The position numbers were made by a program, and so were the translations under genes. Positions 17,754 to 25,631 of a DNA stretch of 59,718 nucleotides are shown here, one piece after another. The notes beneath the pieces are model-generated. The model did not search any database and had not been told where the DNA came from. It saw only the letters and a program-made list of their open reading frames with translations. Position 1 is the first letter of the stretch. Each line of letters opens with the position of its first letter. The DNA lies in NCBI GenBank assembly GCA_026713705.1, contig JAPONY010000038.1:1-59718 (forward strand). The letters are read 5' to 3'. The stretch is from Gammaproteobacteria bacterium. Its GTDB lineage: Bacteria; Pseudomonadota; Gammaproteobacteria; Poriferisulfidales; Poriferisulfidaceae.

Positions 17754-19559
17754 ATGAGGAAATTCTGGGTCAAAAACGCCAAAAAAATCCCGAGATACTT
17801 AAAAACCCGGTTCCTGCCATTCCTCGAATGGTTGCCGGAATTGCGCGCTTCTTCCGTCCTGAAGGCGGACCTCATTGCCGGCACGACCGTTGCCTTGGTA
17901 ATTGTGCCGCAATCCATGGCCTATGCCCAGTTGGCGGGCCTGCCGACCTATTACGGCTTGTATGCCTCTTTTTTGCCGGTAATCGTTTCGGCTTTGTTCG
18001 GGTCGTCCCGCCAGTTGGCGACCGGTCCGGTGGCCGTGATTTCGCTGCTGACCGCATCGGCTCTGGAGCCGATCGCGTCGTCTGGGTCGGAAGGCTACAT
18101 TGCCTACGCGATCATGCTGGCGCTGATGGTCGGTGTGTTCCAGATCGCTTTGGGGCTTCTGCGCCTGGGAGTGCTGGTGGACTTCCTGTCGCATCCGGTG
18201 GTCCTTGGCTTCACCAATGCCGCGGCTTTAATCATCGCCACGTCCCAGTTGGGCAAGTTGCTGGGGGTGGTGGCCGAGAAAAGCGACCATCATTACGAGA
18301 CGGTCTGGAATATTTTCGTTGCGGCCTCAGAATTCACGCATTGGCCGACAGTTGTCATGAGTGTCATGGCCATCGGCCTGATGTACCTGTTGCCCAGGTT
18401 CTGGCAAAAAATACCCGCTATTCTGATTGCGGCGGTCCTGACCACGGTGGTTTCCTGGGCCATCGGCTTCAAGGAGAATTTCGGCGGGGCCATTGTCGGC
18501 TCGATCCCGGAGGGTTTGCCGAGTTTCGCCCTGCCGACCGTTGATTTCAGCTATCTGCTGGATCTGGCAGGCGTCGCGATCGCCATCTCGCTGATCGGCT
18601 TCATGGAGGCATTCTCCGTTGCCAAATCCATGTCGATGAGAAAGACGCGCCAGCATCTGGACGCCAATCAGGAATTGCTGGGCCAAGGCCTAGGCAACCT
18701 GGCGGCCAGCATGTTCCAGGGCTATGCGGTTTCCGGCTCGTTTTCCCGCTCCGCGGTGAATCTGTCTGCCGGGGCGGCCACCGGCTTCTCTTCCGTCGTG
18801 ACCGGCCTGCTCGTGGCCGCAACCCTGCTGTTCTTGACGCCGATGCTGTACCACATGCCACAAGCCATGCTGGCTTCGGTCATCATCATGGCCGTCATCG
18901 GCCTGATCCGGGTCAAGCCGATTATCGACGCCTGGAAGGTTCAGAAACACGATGCCGTCGTGGCGGTCATTACATTCGTATTGACGCTGGCATTCGCGCC
19001 GCACCTGGAAAACGGAATCATCATCGGGGTTCTCTTGGCGCTCGGGCTGTTCGTCTACCGAATCATGCGCCCGAACATCAGCCTGATTTCGCGCGATCAT
19101 TCCGGCAAGTTCGCCGACGCCCGGCGAAGGATCCTGGAAACCTGCTGCAGTATCGCGATGCTGCGTTTCGACGGGCCGCTGTTTTTCGCCAATACCGGTT
19201 ATTTCAGCGACCAGGTCCTGCGGGCGGCGGCCTCGGCCGAGGGCCTGCGCTACATCATCGTGGATGCGAGCAGCATCACGGAGATCGACTCCACCGGGGA
19301 GCATATGCTGCACAGCCTTGCGCGGGAACTGGTGGATTCGAACATCACCTTCATCGTGACCCGCGCCAAGCCCGAGATCATGGAGATTTTCGAGCGCACG
19401 GGATTTGCCAGCCCGGAATGGAGCGAGTATTTCACGGCAACCCGGGAAGAGGCGCTTGATTATGCGATGAAGCAGATGAGGATTTGTGGAGACAAGCCGT
19501 GTGGCTGTACGCGGGACAAATGTCCATTGATGAACAAGCCCAAAGCGTTAGTCACATAA
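17754..19559 (+). CDS. SulP-family anion (sulfate/bicarbonate) transporter with STAS domain
   Basis: A 601-residue inner-membrane protein. The N-terminal half has the SulP signature (LIAGTTVALVIVPQSMAYAQLAGLP near 38-62, ATGPVAVISLLTA near 88-100) and 10 or more hydrophobic segments. A C-terminal cytoplasmic STAS domain follows from about 445, with IIVDASSITEIDSTGEHML near 500-520. The extreme C-terminus adds an unusual Cys-rich tail, CGDKPCGCTRDKC. Family members move sulfate, bicarbonate or other anions with protons or sodium. Sulfate export or uptake would suit a sulfur oxidiser, but the substrate cannot be read from the sequence. Transcribed alone; GC content is higher than in the flanking restriction genes. 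Confidence 0.88.
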   Translation: MRKFWVKNAKKIPRYLKTRFLPFLEWLPELRASSVLKADLIAGTTVALVIVPQSMAYAQLAGLPTYYGLYASFLPVIVSALFGSSRQLATGPVAVISLLTASALEPIASSGSEGYIAYAIMLALMVGVFQIALGLLRLGVLVDFLSHPVVLGFTNAAALIIATSQLGKLLGVVAEKSDHHYETVWNIFVAASEFTHWPTVVMSVMAIGLMYLLPRFWQKIPAILIAAVLTTVVSWAIGFKENFGGAIVGSIPEGLPSFALPTVDFSYLLDLAGVAIAISLIGFMEAFSVAKSMSMRKTRQHLDANQELLGQGLGNLAASMFQGYAVSGSFSRSAVNLSAGAATGFSSVVTGLLVAATLLFLTPMLYHMPQAMLASVIIMAVIGLIRVKPIIDAWKVQKHDAVVAVITFVLTLAFAPHLENGIIIGVLLALGLFVYRIMRPNISLISRDHSGKFADARRRILETCCSIAMLRFDGPLFFANTGYFSDQVLRAAASAEGLRYIIVDASSITEIDSTGEHMLHSLARELVDSNITFIVTRAKPEIMEIFERTGFASPEWSEYFTATREEALDYAMKQMRICGDKPCGCTRDKCPLMNKPKALVT

Positions 19560-19657
19560 AACTAGAGTTTGCTTTCAATTTGGAATCTTCTTCATCTAAA
19601 AAGTTTGTTTTTTGACAAACGCGCAGCGCATTAGTTAGACCAAATGAGAGAGAATTC

Positions 19658-21517
19658 ATGGCCATAGAAACTCAGCAGAATAGAGAGATTGACGGTAAAG
19701 GTCGCTCCATTCGCGAATTGCTGGCACATCGAAAATACCTAATCGATGATAATTATCAGCGCGAATATAAGTGGGAAAAAAAGCAAGTTATCGATTTAAT
19801 TAACGACCTATCAGCTAAATTTTTGGAGAGTTATAGAGAGAAGGACGATCGTGGTGCCGTTGCAAGGTATAGTCAATATTTTCTAGGGTCAATTATTATC
19901 ATTGATAAGAATGGGGAAAAGTATATTGTTGATGGCCAACAGCGCCTTACAACGCTAACATTGCTGCTAATTTTTCTTCGGCATCGACTTAGTGACCAAG
20001 ATCAAAAAGGACAACTTGCAGATCTTGTTTTTTCTCTGACAGACGGCACGCGTTCCTACAATCTCGATGTGCCTGAACGCAAGGAATGCATCTCAGCACT
20101 CTTCAGTGGAGAGGAATTTCCGGATGATGATGCTTCTAAGTCCGTGAGCAACATCATAGAGCGCTATGCGGATATTGAGGATCAGTTCCCTCAAGATTCC
20201 ATTAATGCTGACGCTTTGCCATATTTTGCGGATTGGTTAATTGGATACGTCCGCCTGATTGAGATAACAGCTTATTCCGATAGTGATGCCTATACCATTT
20301 TTGAAACTATGAATGATCGGGGGCTTTCGCTTACACCTATTGAAATGTTGAAAGGCTTTCTTCTTGCGAACATTGTTGAAACTGAGCATCGCGCAAGAGC
20401 GAATGATATTTGGAAAGAGCGTACACGGGCACTTACGCGAATCGACAAAGATGAGGATGCTAATGGAATCAAATCGTGGTTGCGTAGCCAGTATGCTAAA
20501 AGAATTCGCAAGCGCACGCAAGATGCCGTGCCTGAGGATTTTGATCTGATCGGCACTAAGTTTCACCGCTGGGTACGTGACAATCAGAGAGATATTTGTC
20601 TTACTACAAGCGAGGAGTTTGTGCAGTTTATTGAACGTGACTTTACTTTTTATAGCCGCTGGTATGAGCGCATACGACAAGCGGCTGAGACATACACTCC
20701 AGAGCTTAGGCACATATACTTCAACGCTCAACACAATTTCACCTTGCAATACCCTTTGCTGTTGGCGCCACTTAAAATTGACGACAATGAAAACATCGTG
20801 TTACGAAAGTTGTGTATCGTGGCGATGTGGATTGACATACTGATTCATCGGCGTATTTGGAACTGGAGGGCAATTGACTACTCAACAGTGCAATACACCA
20901 TGTTCCAAGTTATGCTTAAAATTCGTAGGAAAAGCGACAGAGCACTAGCTGAAGAACTATACAAATCTCTTAACTCAACCGATGAGACATTTGCTATCAA
21001 TGATCGAAATGCCAATTTTGGATTACATGCCCAAAACGGGCCACAGATTCATCGCTTACTTGCTCGGATGATTGATTTCCTAGAAACGGGATCAGGACAG
21101 GAATCTCGTTATACTGAATATGCTCAGCGAGGCCGCGGGAAGTACGAAATTGAACACGTCTGGGCCAATCATCCGGAATGGCACATCGAAGATTTTTCCG
21201 ATCAACACGAATTCGCTGAATATCGTGACCGTATTGGCGGTCTTCTTCTCTTGCCAAAAAGTTTTAATGCAAGTTATGGCGACTTGCCATATGTCAAAAA
21301 ACGCAAGTATTATCTTGAGCAGAATTTATTGGCGCGTAGCCTTCATGAGCAGGCGTACGAGCGTAATCCAGGATTTATGAGGTTTATCGAGAAGAATGAA
21401 CTCCCATTCCGTCCTCATGCTGAGTTTAACAAGTCAGACTTAGATATACGGCAAGATCTATATCGGAATCTGGCAGAGAAGATATGGGACCCAAATCGTT
21501 TAATTCAGGAATCGTAA
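19658..21517 (+). CDS. GmrSD-like DUF262/DUF1524 restriction protein
   Basis: A 619-residue protein. The N-terminal DUF262 (GmrS-like, ParB-related) domain shows NYQREYKW near 32-39, YFLGSIIII, and IVDGQQRLTTLTLLL near 92-106. The C-terminal DUF1524 (GmrD-like HNH) domain shows YEIEHVWANHPEW near 498-510 with the catalytic His, and the trailing NASYGDLPYVKKRKYY. This single-chain GmrSD arrangement is that of type IV restriction enzymes that cut glucosylated or otherwise modified phage DNA, related also to BrxU and SspE. It is strongly AT-rich next to the GC-richer SulP gene, consistent with transfer. The 98-base upstream gap is AT-rich and probably holds the promoter. Confidence 0.85.
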   Translation: MAIETQQNREIDGKGRSIRELLAHRKYLIDDNYQREYKWEKKQVIDLINDLSAKFLESYREKDDRGAVARYSQYFLGSIIIIDKNGEKYIVDGQQRLTTLTLLLIFLRHRLSDQDQKGQLADLVFSLTDGTRSYNLDVPERKECISALFSGEEFPDDDASKSVSNIIERYADIEDQFPQDSINADALPYFADWLIGYVRLIEITAYSDSDAYTIFETMNDRGLSLTPIEMLKGFLLANIVETEHRARANDIWKERTRALTRIDKDEDANGIKSWLRSQYAKRIRKRTQDAVPEDFDLIGTKFHRWVRDNQRDICLTTSEEFVQFIERDFTFYSRWYERIRQAAETYTPELRHIYFNAQHNFTLQYPLLLAPLKIDDNENIVLRKLCIVAMWIDILIHRRIWNWRAIDYSTVQYTMFQVMLKIRRKSDRALAEELYKSLNSTDETFAINDRNANFGLHAQNGPQIHRLLARMIDFLETGSGQESRYTEYAQRGRGKYEIEHVWANHPEWHIEDFSDQHEFAEYRDRIGGLLLLPKSFNASYGDLPYVKKRKYYLEQNLLARSLHEQAYERNPGFMRFIEKNELPFRPHAEFNKSDLDIRQDLYRNLAEKIWDPNRLIQES

Positions 21518-21707
21518 CTGTGAGGTAGGTCCGGTAGTGAATACTTGTTGCTGTAGAAGCAAAATTTTGCGTGTGTTTCTGGATAATCTTTAAGTAATCC
21601 TGATTTCAACCAGAGTCGCCAACGAGCAAGTAACATGATGGCGAATGTTATAATGGCTCTTAGACGAGCGATTCTTCGCACATATCTTTTCGGAATTCAT
21701 AAACGTC

Positions 21708-22031
21708 ATGCACGGACGCGGGTTTTTTCTGGCGATTGCTCTCGTATTGGGATCGACTCCCATCCTCGCATCCGCCGACGAAGCAGCCATTGAGCGCGGC
21801 CGCACGCTTGCGGGAACCTGCTTGGGTTGCCATGGCGTACCCAGTTACACCAACGTCTATCCGAGCTACCATGTGCCCAAGTTGGGCGGCCAGCATGCAG
21901 ATTACATCGTGGCGGCCCTGAAAGCCTACAAGTCCGGCGAGCGTGCCCACAGCACCATGCAGGCTCATTCGGTACGGCTCTCGGAAGAGCAGATCCAAGA
22001 CATTGCCGCCTATTTCTCTTCCCTCAAATGA
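21708..22031 (+). CDS. Periplasmic cytochrome c, class I (c4/c5-like)
   Basis: A 107-residue precursor: signal peptide MHGRGFFLAIALVLGSTPILASA, then GRTLAGTCLGCHGVP with the CxxCH haem-attachment motif, and an axial Met candidate in the HSTMQAHSV stretch. It is a single-haem electron carrier exported to the periplasm. The ATG of the next cytochrome overlaps its stop (ATGA), so the two are translationally coupled. A TATAAT at 21649-21654 is a plausible -10 for the pair. Confidence 0.85.
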   Translation: MHGRGFFLAIALVLGSTPILASADEAAIERGRTLAGTCLGCHGVPSYTNVYPSYHVPKLGGQHADYIVAALKAYKSGERAHSTMQAHSVRLSEEQIQDIAAYFSSLK

Positions 22032-22387
22032 ACCGCCCGTCTCGCTCTTTCCTGATTTCAGCCTTGGCCGTACTGAGCCTCGGGCTTTCCGGCCCAGTGC
22101 TGGCAGGCGACCCGGTTCGCGGTCAGGAAAAATCCTTGAGTTGCCAGGCGTGCCATGGCCCGGACGGAAACAGCCCGGTGACCATGTTCCCGATTATTGC
22201 GGGGCAGCATCAGGACTATCTGCTGCACAGCATGCGCAGCTACAAGACGGGTGAGCGGACCAACCCGATCATGACCGCCATCGTGGCGCCATTGTCGGAT
22301 CAGGACTTGGAAGATCTAGCGGCGTACTACGCGCGCCAAGAGGGTTTGTACAAGATTGACGCCGGTCTCGGCGTCGAGACTCCCTGA
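22028..22387 (+). CDS. Periplasmic cytochrome c, class I (c4-like domain)
   Basis: A 119-residue precursor starting at the ATG that overlaps the preceding stop. The signal peptide is about 25 residues (SFLISALAVLSLGLSGPVLA), then GQEKSLSCQACHGPDG with CxxCH near 38-42 and Met in the TNPIMTAIVAPLS segment as axial ligand. With its partner it resembles the two halves of a dihaem cytochrome c4 split into two genes, serving as electron carriers to a terminal oxidase. Its last 15 residues (EGLYKIDAGLGVETP) reappear in diverged form 2.2 kb downstream at 24580-24646. Confidence 0.85.
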   Translation: MNRPSRSFLISALAVLSLGLSGPVLAGDPVRGQEKSLSCQACHGPDGNSPVTMFPIIAGQHQDYLLHSMRSYKTGERTNPIMTAIVAPLSDQDLEDLAAYYARQEGLYKIDAGLGVETP

Positions 22388-22403
22388 ATCAGCCGGATTT
22401 CTC
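22337..22403 (+). repeat. Direct repeat copy A (cytochrome 3' end)
   Basis: 67 bases covering the last codons of the cytochrome gene and the end of the convergent BolA gene. The segment matches 24580-24646 with only scattered differences; the final 22 or so bases, CCCTGAATCAGCCGGATTTC and onward, are identical. The two copies enclose the bolA, higA and DUF4143 genes. Most differences within the coding part are silent (GAG/GAA, TAC/TAT, ATT/ATC, GGC/GGG). Confidence 0.8.
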
Positions 22404-22628
22404 GTGTTCGCCCGGCGTGAACGGTCGGATTGTCAAAGCATGCAGTGATCCGTCCGCGATCTGTTCCCGGACGGTAGCGTAGACCAACTGGTGGCGTTTG
22501 ACAGGCATCAGGCCTTCAAACGCATTGCTGACCACAGTCGCCTCGAACTTTCCCTCGCCACCACTGACGGTGACTTCGGCATCGGGAATGCCAGCTTGAA
22601 TCAGGTTTTCGATTTGCTGTGTGTCCAC
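22389..22628 (-). CDS. BolA/IbaG-family protein
   Basis: A 79-residue protein convergent with the cytochrome pair. The pattern IENLIQAGIPDAEVTVSGGEGKFEATVVSNAFEGL...VKRHQLVYATV fits the BolA fold, with the conserved C-terminal His of the KRHQLVY segment as the likely metal ligand. BolA proteins work with monothiol glutaredoxins in iron-sulfur cluster handling. Length is normal for the IbaG/YrbA type. No operon partner; upstream lies the HigB remnant and higA on the other strand. Confidence 0.85.
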   Translation of the reverse strand: MDTQQIENLIQAGIPDAEVTVSGGEGKFEATVVSNAFEGLMPVKRHQLVYATVREQIADGSLHALTIRPFTPGEHEKSG

Positions 22629-22670
22629 AGTGATTTATCCTTGGGAAGTGCGCACCAATTGTACTTCGTC

Positions 22671-22694
22671 GTGGGAATTGTTGATTATCACTGA
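22671..22694 (+). pseudogene. Remnant of HigB toxin C-terminus
   Basis: Just upstream of higA, the frame ending at TGA 22692-22694 reads VVGIVDYH-stop. HigB/RelE-like toxins paired with this HigA type commonly end in a very similar IVDYH. No HigB body precedes it: the sequence further upstream is the start of the BolA gene on the other strand. I read this as the last few codons of a deleted toxin gene. Confidence 0.45.
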
Positions 22695-22716
22695 TATCAT
22701 TTGAGGAGGCACTGAT

Positions 22717-23010
22717 ATGAACCGATTAGAACCTGTCCACCCAGGCGAAATCCTGAAGCTTGATTTCATGGAGCCTCTTGCATTATCTGCTGCAGCGCTT
22801 GCGCGAGCGACCGGCGTGACTCCGGCACGGATCAGCGAGATTGTTCGCGGTCGTCGTGGCATCACGGCGGAGACGGCATTGCGTCTGGCGAAGTTTTTTA
22901 ATACCGATGCCCAGAGCTGGATGAACCTTCAGAGTTGCTACGAACTTGAATGTGTGGCACGAAACCAGGCAGATGCCTTGCGTTCTATCCGTCCCCGGGA
23001 AGTGGCGTGA
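22717..23010 (+). CDS. higA: HigA-family antitoxin / XRE regulator (orphan)
   Basis: A 97-residue protein starting MNRLEPVHPGEILKLDF, the classic HigA/VapI opening. The helix-turn-helix covers about 28-55 (AARATGVTPARISEIVRGRRGITAETALRLAKFF, partly quoted). A strong Shine-Dalgarno (GAGGAGG) precedes the ATG. HigA binds its own operator and neutralises the ribosome-dependent mRNase HigB, which should be encoded just upstream; only a few C-terminal codons of it seem to survive. The gene may now act only as a DNA-binding regulator or as an antidote to HigB on other elements. Confidence 0.85.
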   Translation: MNRLEPVHPGEILKLDFMEPLALSAAALARATGVTPARISEIVRGRRGITAETALRLAKFFNTDAQSWMNLQSCYELECVARNQADALRSIRPREVA

Positions 23011-23187
23011 GAATCCTAAAGGAAAGAGCGTAGCGATTTGGATGAAGATTCGAAACTACGATTATCTGTGCCAATCATGGGCGGAAATTCTAATAGAGCG
23101 ACGGGAGTGACAGTAAATATGTTTAGTTGGCGGTAGCATTAGAGAGTTATGGGAAAGGCCAAGATCCGCGTATTTTTTCAGCGTGGC

Positions 23188-23239
23188 CTCAAATGATAAT
23201 TTGAAGTATAATCTCAAATCATCATGATAATTTGAAGTA
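23188..23239 (+). promoter_or_regulatory. Duplicated operator with embedded -10 upstream of the DUF4143 ATPase
   Basis: CTCAAAT followed by GATAATTTGAAGTA occurs at 23188-23208. The same parts recur at 23213-23219 and 23226-23239, ending two bases before the ATG. Each unit contains the imperfect palindrome TCAAATgATAATTTGA. A perfect TATAAT (23207-23212) lies between the copies. The layout suggests a promoter repressed by a protein binding the two repeats; the regulator is unknown. Confidence 0.5.
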
Positions 23240-23240
23240 C

Positions 23241-24404
23241 ATGTTCAAGAGAAACTTGGATCTCCCGCCCCCCGGAACTGAGACTTTCTTCTTGTGGGGG
23301 CCGCGCCAGACGGGCAAGAGCACACTATTGCGCCAACGCTATCCGAAGAGCCGATGGGTCGATTTGCTGAAGTCAGACGAATTTCGGCACTACGGCGACC
23401 GTCCCGAACGCTTGCGCCAGGAAATCGAGGCGGAAGGGCTGTCCGGGGATGGAACCCAGATCGTGATCGACGAGATTCAGAAAGTCCCCGCCCTGCTTGA
23501 CGAGGTGCACTGGATGATTGAGAACCGTGGACTACGTTTCGCTCTGTGCGGGTCAAGCGCCCGCAAAGTGAGGCGTGGGGCTGCCAACCTTCTCGGTGGA
23601 AGGGCGATCCGGTATGAGTTGCATGGCCTGACGGCCGACGAGATTGGAAAAGACTTCGATCTTACTCGGATGCTCAACCGCGGCTATTTGCCACGGTTGT
23701 ATGAGGCCAAGCGGCCAGCAAAATTGTTGAAAGCATACGTAGCGGATTACCTGAAAGAAGAAGTAGCGGCAGAAGGTCTGGTCCGAAACCTGCCGAGTTT
23801 CTCGGGGTTTCTTGATGCCGCAGCTCTCTGCGACGGGGAGATCATTAATTTCTCAAATATCGCCAGTGACTGCAGCGTGTCGAGCCATACGGCAAAAGCC
23901 TACTTCGGGATTTTGGAAGACACACTGCTTGGTCGTTGGTTGCCGGCTTACCGCAAACGGCAGAAACGGCGGGTGATTCGCGCGCCGAAGTTCTATTTCT
24001 CCGATGTAGGCATTGTCAATCGGTTGGCGCACAGGGGGGACATACTTCCAGGCTCAGACCTTTACGGAAAAGCGTTTGAGAACTGGGTTTTCCACGAACT
24101 ATGCGCTTTTCGTGCCTACCGAGAGTGGTATGAAAATTTGTCCTATTGGAGACTTGCGGGTGGCACAGAAGTGGATTTTGTGCTCGGCGACATGCGCATT
24201 GCGATCGAGGCCAAGGCAAGTCAAAAAATCTCGTCCGCCCATCTGCGGGGATTGCGCAGCTTGGCGGAAGATCATCCAGAGGTTAGTCGGCGTATAGTCG
24301 TCTGTCTCGACTCACGTGCATGGCGCACGGATGATGGCATCGAGATTCTCCCCGTAAAAACCTTCATTCGATATCTTTGGCACGGCGACCTCGTGGTTGG
24401 CTGA
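23241..24404 (+). CDS. AAA ATPase with DUF4143 domain
   Basis: A 387-residue protein. The ATG at 23241 is chosen over an in-frame TTG at 23232. Walker A GPRQTGKST is near 20-28 and Walker B IVIDEIQKVP near 75-84. The C-terminal DUF4143 shows YFSDVGIVNRL near 253-263 and then a PD-(D/E)XK-like segment, EVDFVLGD...IAIEAKAS. This family is widespread on mobile DNA; it is a STAND-type-like ATPase with nuclease fold and no firm role, and is sometimes reported in toxin-antitoxin-like or defence contexts. It lies between HigA and the cytochrome relic, inside the repeat-flanked segment. Confidence 0.85.
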   Translation: MFKRNLDLPPPGTETFFLWGPRQTGKSTLLRQRYPKSRWVDLLKSDEFRHYGDRPERLRQEIEAEGLSGDGTQIVIDEIQKVPALLDEVHWMIENRGLRFALCGSSARKVRRGAANLLGGRAIRYELHGLTADEIGKDFDLTRMLNRGYLPRLYEAKRPAKLLKAYVADYLKEEVAAEGLVRNLPSFSGFLDAAALCDGEIINFSNIASDCSVSSHTAKAYFGILEDTLLGRWLPAYRKRQKRRVIRAPKFYFSDVGIVNRLAHRGDILPGSDLYGKAFENWVFHELCAFRAYREWYENLSYWRLAGGTEVDFVLGDMRIAIEAKASQKISSAHLRGLRSLAEDHPEVSRRIVVCLDSRAWRTDDGIEILPVKTFIRYLWHGDLVVG

Positions 24405-24805
24405 TTTTTGCAGGGAAGATGGCGATGTTTGGAAAGTTGGGTGCCTGGATAAATCGTGCAAGAGAACAGTCTACGAAGTTTTTCAACTTTTTGAATCGTT
24501 TGGCTCTTCGCGGAAGTGTGTGGAACGACTTATCCGGCTTTTCCCTCCCGGCCTGACTCCGCGACTGTATCGCGCGGTTCAAGAAGGTTTGTATAAGATC
24601 GACGCCAGCCTCGGGGTCGAGATTCCCTGAATCAGCCGGATTTCTCTCTGTTTTCTCGCATGCCATGGCGATCGGTTAAATCCCGAGCGATTTTTGTTCG
24701 GCCGAGAATTTGTAAAGCACAGGTCCCCATGGATTGAAGATCAAATTGCTCTAATGCGGGGGTGTGTAACTAGCCCATTTAGTGTTTGCGCAAGTTTCTA
24801 GAGGG
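24405..24805. other. Gene-free region with cytochrome relic
   Basis: 401 bases without a supported intact gene. The only recognisable content is the diverged cytochrome C-terminus at 24580-24646. A frame running 24397-24630 ends in it (EGLYKIDASLGVEIP), but the upstream part has no signal peptide or CxxCH, so it is not a functional cytochrome. The remainder (24647-24805) shows nothing I can identify. Confidence 0.5.
24580..24646 (+). repeat. Direct repeat copy B (relic of a cytochrome 3' end)
   Basis: Counterpart of 22337-22403. It encodes QEGLYKIDASLGVEIP-stop followed by the same non-coding bases, but no haem motif lies upstream and no BolA gene follows. The pattern of mainly silent changes indicates divergence under coding constraint before decay. 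It therefore came from a related cytochrome gene, not from a recent copy of the neighbour. Confidence 0.75.
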
Positions 24806-24830
24806 TTGACAGAATAGACAATATAGACAA
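24806..24830 (+). promoter_or_regulatory. GACA iterons at 9-base spacing upstream of antitoxin-like gene
   Basis: TTGACA at 24806-24811 is a perfect -35 box. GACA recurs at 24808, 24817 and 24826 in TTGACAgaataGACAatataGACA (spaced by nine bases). The downstream -10 is weak (AAAAAT at 24829-24834). The repeats sit about 40 bases before the likely ATG of a helix-turn-helix protein and could be its autoregulatory operator. Inference only. Confidence 0.35.
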
Positions 24831-24869
24831 AAATGGCTCATGTTGAGTCGCCACTATACGGGAATCATC

Positions 24870-25502
24870 ATGGTACAAGTTCAAGAGCAAATGCTGACAG
24901 AAAAGCAAATGCACCAAAGACTGGATAGTGTATTCCATGATGCCACGGATGGCTTGAGTTCGGACGCCTTGGCCACGCTGGTAAAGAACCAGGAAGTTGT
25001 CTATTCGGCCTTAGTCGCATTTCTTCAAACATTTTCACGGATGCAAGCTGACGCAAGCATTGAGCAGTTATCTGATGTTCTGCATATAAAAGGAGTAAAA
25101 CTACGTAGACACAGCGCTGCAAAAGAAAAAAAGGAAATAGCACAGCGAACCATACCCATCGAAGAGGAAAATCTTCTGACTTCGAATGAATTGGCTGCAC
25201 GGGTCGGACTCAAGACCCGACAGTCTGTTCATGACTGGCTTCGCAAGGGCAAGGTCGTTGGTTGGCGAGGAGCGAAGCGCGGGCATGTGTTCCCAAGAGA
25301 GCAACTGGATGAACGTGGCAGACCACTGGAAGGGCTTGAAAAAATTGTCTCATATTTCAATGATGGCTATACGGTTTGGTCTTGGCTGACGACCCCCAGA
25401 CCCTCGCTGAACGGGGCAAAGCCACTTGCTCTATTGAGGAAAGGGGAGGTGGACCGTGTGGTGGATGCTGCTGTAGGTGATAGGCAAGGCGACTTTGCCT
25501 GA
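24870..25502 (+). CDS. Antitoxin-like DNA-binding protein (HTH plus DUF2384-like C-terminus)
   Basis: A 210-residue protein if it starts at the ATG 24870, which has GGGAA seven bases upstream; an in-frame ATG at 24840 lacks one. Residues about 1-100 are helical. A helix-turn-helix follows (LLTSNELAARVGLKTRQSVHDW and GHVFPREQLD). The C-terminus GYTVWSWLTTPRPSLNGAKPLALL...DRVVDAA resembles the toxin-binding DUF2384 domain of Xre/MbcA/ParS antitoxins. The usual RES-domain toxin is absent; the next gene, 129 bases on, is SIR2. It may be an orphan antitoxin or a regulator of the SIR2-HerA pair. Confidence 0.6.
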   Translation: MVQVQEQMLTEKQMHQRLDSVFHDATDGLSSDALATLVKNQEVVYSALVAFLQTFSRMQADASIEQLSDVLHIKGVKLRRHSAAKEKKEIAQRTIPIEEENLLTSNELAARVGLKTRQSVHDWLRKGKVVGWRGAKRGHVFPREQLDERGRPLEGLEKIVSYFNDGYTVWSWLTTPRPSLNGAKPLALLRKGEVDRVVDAAVGDRQGDFA

Positions 25503-25631
25503 GCCTAGAGGTCTCGCTTACTCAATCGCTGGATACTAAATAACCAGACTAGAACCGTTTAAATTTTCCGAAAATTAATCTTTACTGTTTCCTGAGAGTT
25601 GTACGCGAACTAACAGAGGATTCATCTCAAA

